6,209 nucleotides of DNA from assembly GCA_005878635.1 (NCBI GenBank), contig VBLS01000012.1, positions 1-6,209 on the forward strand. The letters are read 5' to 3'. Every line of letters starts with the position of its first letter. Within the stretch, counting starts at the first letter, position 1. This document shows positions 5,102 through 6,209 of this stretch, piece by piece. The position numbers and the translations under genes were made by a program. This stretch comes from Methanobacteriota archaeon (GTDB taxonomy: Archaea > Thermoplasmatota > Thermoplasmata > RBG-16-68-12). The notes below the pieces were generated by a model. That model was not told the DNA's origin, made no database searches, and saw nothing but the letters and a program-made list of their open reading frames with translations.

Positions 5102-6209
5102 TCACGGTCTCGAGGTCGGTGCTCGGGCCCCTGGGACCGCGGGCCTCCGCGCGCGGACCCAATAGAGCCCGACCGCGATGTAGATGACGAGGAGCGCGCC
5201 GAGTATTGCCGTCCAGATCGAGACGACGAGCGATCCGGAAAAGGCCCGCAAGGAGTAGCGCCACGTCAGGATGGCGAGGGAGACGAAGCCCAGCCCTGCG
5301 AGGACTCGCGCGAGGGCGCCGAACCGGTTGCGGTCGAGTACCCAACGCAATCCCGACGTGAGGAAGTTCGACAGGCCGAGGAGGGCGAAGAAAAGGAGGC
5401 CGCTCCGGACGATTCCATCCGGGGGCCGCACGAACAATCCGCCCGGCTGGATCAGGTCCCACCATGATCGGAAGTCGTTGAGCAAGTTCGTGTTCAGCGT
5501 GAAGACGACGCCAAGGATCAAGAGGAAAAACGCGACGCCGATCAGGGCGACGAAGTCTGGCCGGCGCTCCGGGAACGCGCGCGCCGCGGGTGGCATCGGC
5601 CTCAGGGCCGAAAAGGCAGAAGCGGCCGTCGGAGCCGGGGCGGCCGGCGTCGGTGCGGACGCATGGTCCGGCAGCAGGGATCCGCAGTATACGCAAAACG
5701 CGACCTCATCATCATTTTCTGTGCCGCACTTCGGACAGCGCACGATGTGCACCCCGGGGCCTCGCATGTCGGGTACAGGCCTTAGAACTTTTGGTGCTTC
5801 AGTCTTTTCCGTTGATTCTGGCATCGGTCCCGGGATTTCGCCCAAGATTTCTCCAAGTTCTTCGATGTCGAGTTGACCCTTCACCTCCCTGCCATCGAGG
5901 ACCTGCAGGTTCCGCTCGAGCAATGCGAGTTCCCGAGGATCCAAGGTCTGCGGTCGGAACGCGATCAGGACGACGGCTTGGGTGCCCATTGCGAATTCGT
6001 TGAGATGCTCGACGAAGGCGAGGAGCGTCGGTTGGAACCCGTTGTGCAGGATCACGTACTCGAGGCCGTCGATCAGGACGAGGCCCGACGAACCATGCTC
6101 CTGGATGAACTGTTGGACCGCCCTCGCGACGGAAGCCATCGCGTTCGCGCTGAAATGGTCCTCGCCCGGGACCTCCGCGAGCCATCCGATCCGGACCTCC
6201 CCGAGCCCG
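5102..6209 (-). CDS. DUF835 domain - zinc ribbon - four-helix membrane protein (N-terminus off right edge)
   Basis: The open frame continues through the right edge, so the ATG at 6139-6137 is internal. 368 residues are visible from 6208. Residues 1 to about 105 are a DUF835 domain, an archaeal domain of unknown function; LIDGLEYVILHNGF (45-58) and LDPRELALLER (89-99) are its typical signatures. After an acidic linker comes a double-CxxC zinc ribbon (Cys158, Cys161, Cys172, Cys175), then an Ala/Pro-rich linker, then four hydrophobic helices at about 219-238, 266-287, 298-316 and 328-351, and a short basic Pro-rich tail. The even helix number puts both ends on the same side, presumably the cytoplasm, with the soluble domains facing in. 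This suggests a membrane-anchored sensing or scaffold protein, but no substrate or catalytic residues are visible. Nothing links it to the mevalonate operon except position; the genes converge. Confidence 0.85.
   Translation of the reverse strand, partial: GLGEVRIGWLAEVPGEDHFSANAMASVARAVQQFIQEHGSSGLVLIDGLEYVILHNGFQPTLLAFVEHLNEFAMGTQAVVLIAFRPQTLDPRELALLERNLQVLDGREVKGQLDIEELGEILGEIPGPMPESTEKTEAPKVLRPVPDMRGPGVHIVRCPKCGTENDDEVAFCVYCGSLLPDHASAPTPAAPAPTAASAFSALRPMPPAARAFPERRPDFVALIGVAFFLLILGVVFTLNTNLLNDFRSWWDLIQPGGLFVRPPDGIVRSGLLFFALLGLSNFLTSGLRWVLDRNRFGALARVLAGLGFVSLAILTWRYSLRAFSGSLVVSIWTAILGALLVIYIAVGLYWVRARRPAVPGARAPTSRP

Noticed and set aside
5271..5876. 201-codon plus-strand open frame
   Set aside because: Antisense to the DUF835/zinc-ribbon/membrane gene. 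The opposite frame has clear CxxC pairs and membrane helices.

Overview
The window reads as chromosomal DNA of a GC-rich archaeon, most likely a euryarchaeote of the Thermoplasmata type. Three things point there. First, it carries the archaeal mevalonate cluster of HMG-CoA synthase, SCP-x-type thiolase and DUF35 zinc-ribbon/OB-fold protein. Second, that cluster has an archaeal TATA box placed for a leaderless transcript. Third, the right edge holds a DUF835 protein, a family I know from archaea, especially Thermoplasmata. Placement below phylum level is a guess. I see no transposase, integrase, CRISPR array or complete RNA gene.

Layout. Positions 1-665 (minus strand, running off the left edge) encode the N-terminal part of a galactose-1-phosphate uridylyltransferase. 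Positions 666-1321 hold no gene I can support, but contain several perfect inverted repeats, a coding-like orphan frame, a tRNA T-arm-like fragment, and the promoter region of the next operon. Positions 1322-4624 (plus strand) are a four-gene operon: an XRE-type HTH regulator, HMG-CoA synthase, acetyl-CoA acetyltransferase and the DUF35 protein. The junctions are tight: ATGA overlap, 2-nt gap, and TTGA overlap. Positions 4741-5058 (plus) encode a small putative zinc-ribbon protein. It converges on a minus-strand gene (5102 to beyond the right edge) encoding a DUF835 domain, a zinc ribbon and four membrane helices.

How the genes work together. The thiolase condenses two acetyl-CoA to acetoacetyl-CoA, an unfavourable step. 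HMG-CoA synthase pulls it forward by adding a third acetyl-CoA. In archaea these two enzymes and DUF35 are known to form one complex that passes the intermediate through a shared CoA-binding site. This supplies HMG-CoA for mevalonate and isoprenoid membrane lipids. The HTH protein is the first gene of the transcript and is translationally coupled to the synthase, so it is the natural candidate for controlling its own operon. A perfect 14-nt dyad lies just upstream of the TATA box.

The points most worth a second look are the Gln in place of the usual active-site His in the thiolase G-H-P motif, the dyad/TATA/leaderless control region of the mevalonate operon, and the hairpin-rich 650-nt intergenic region.
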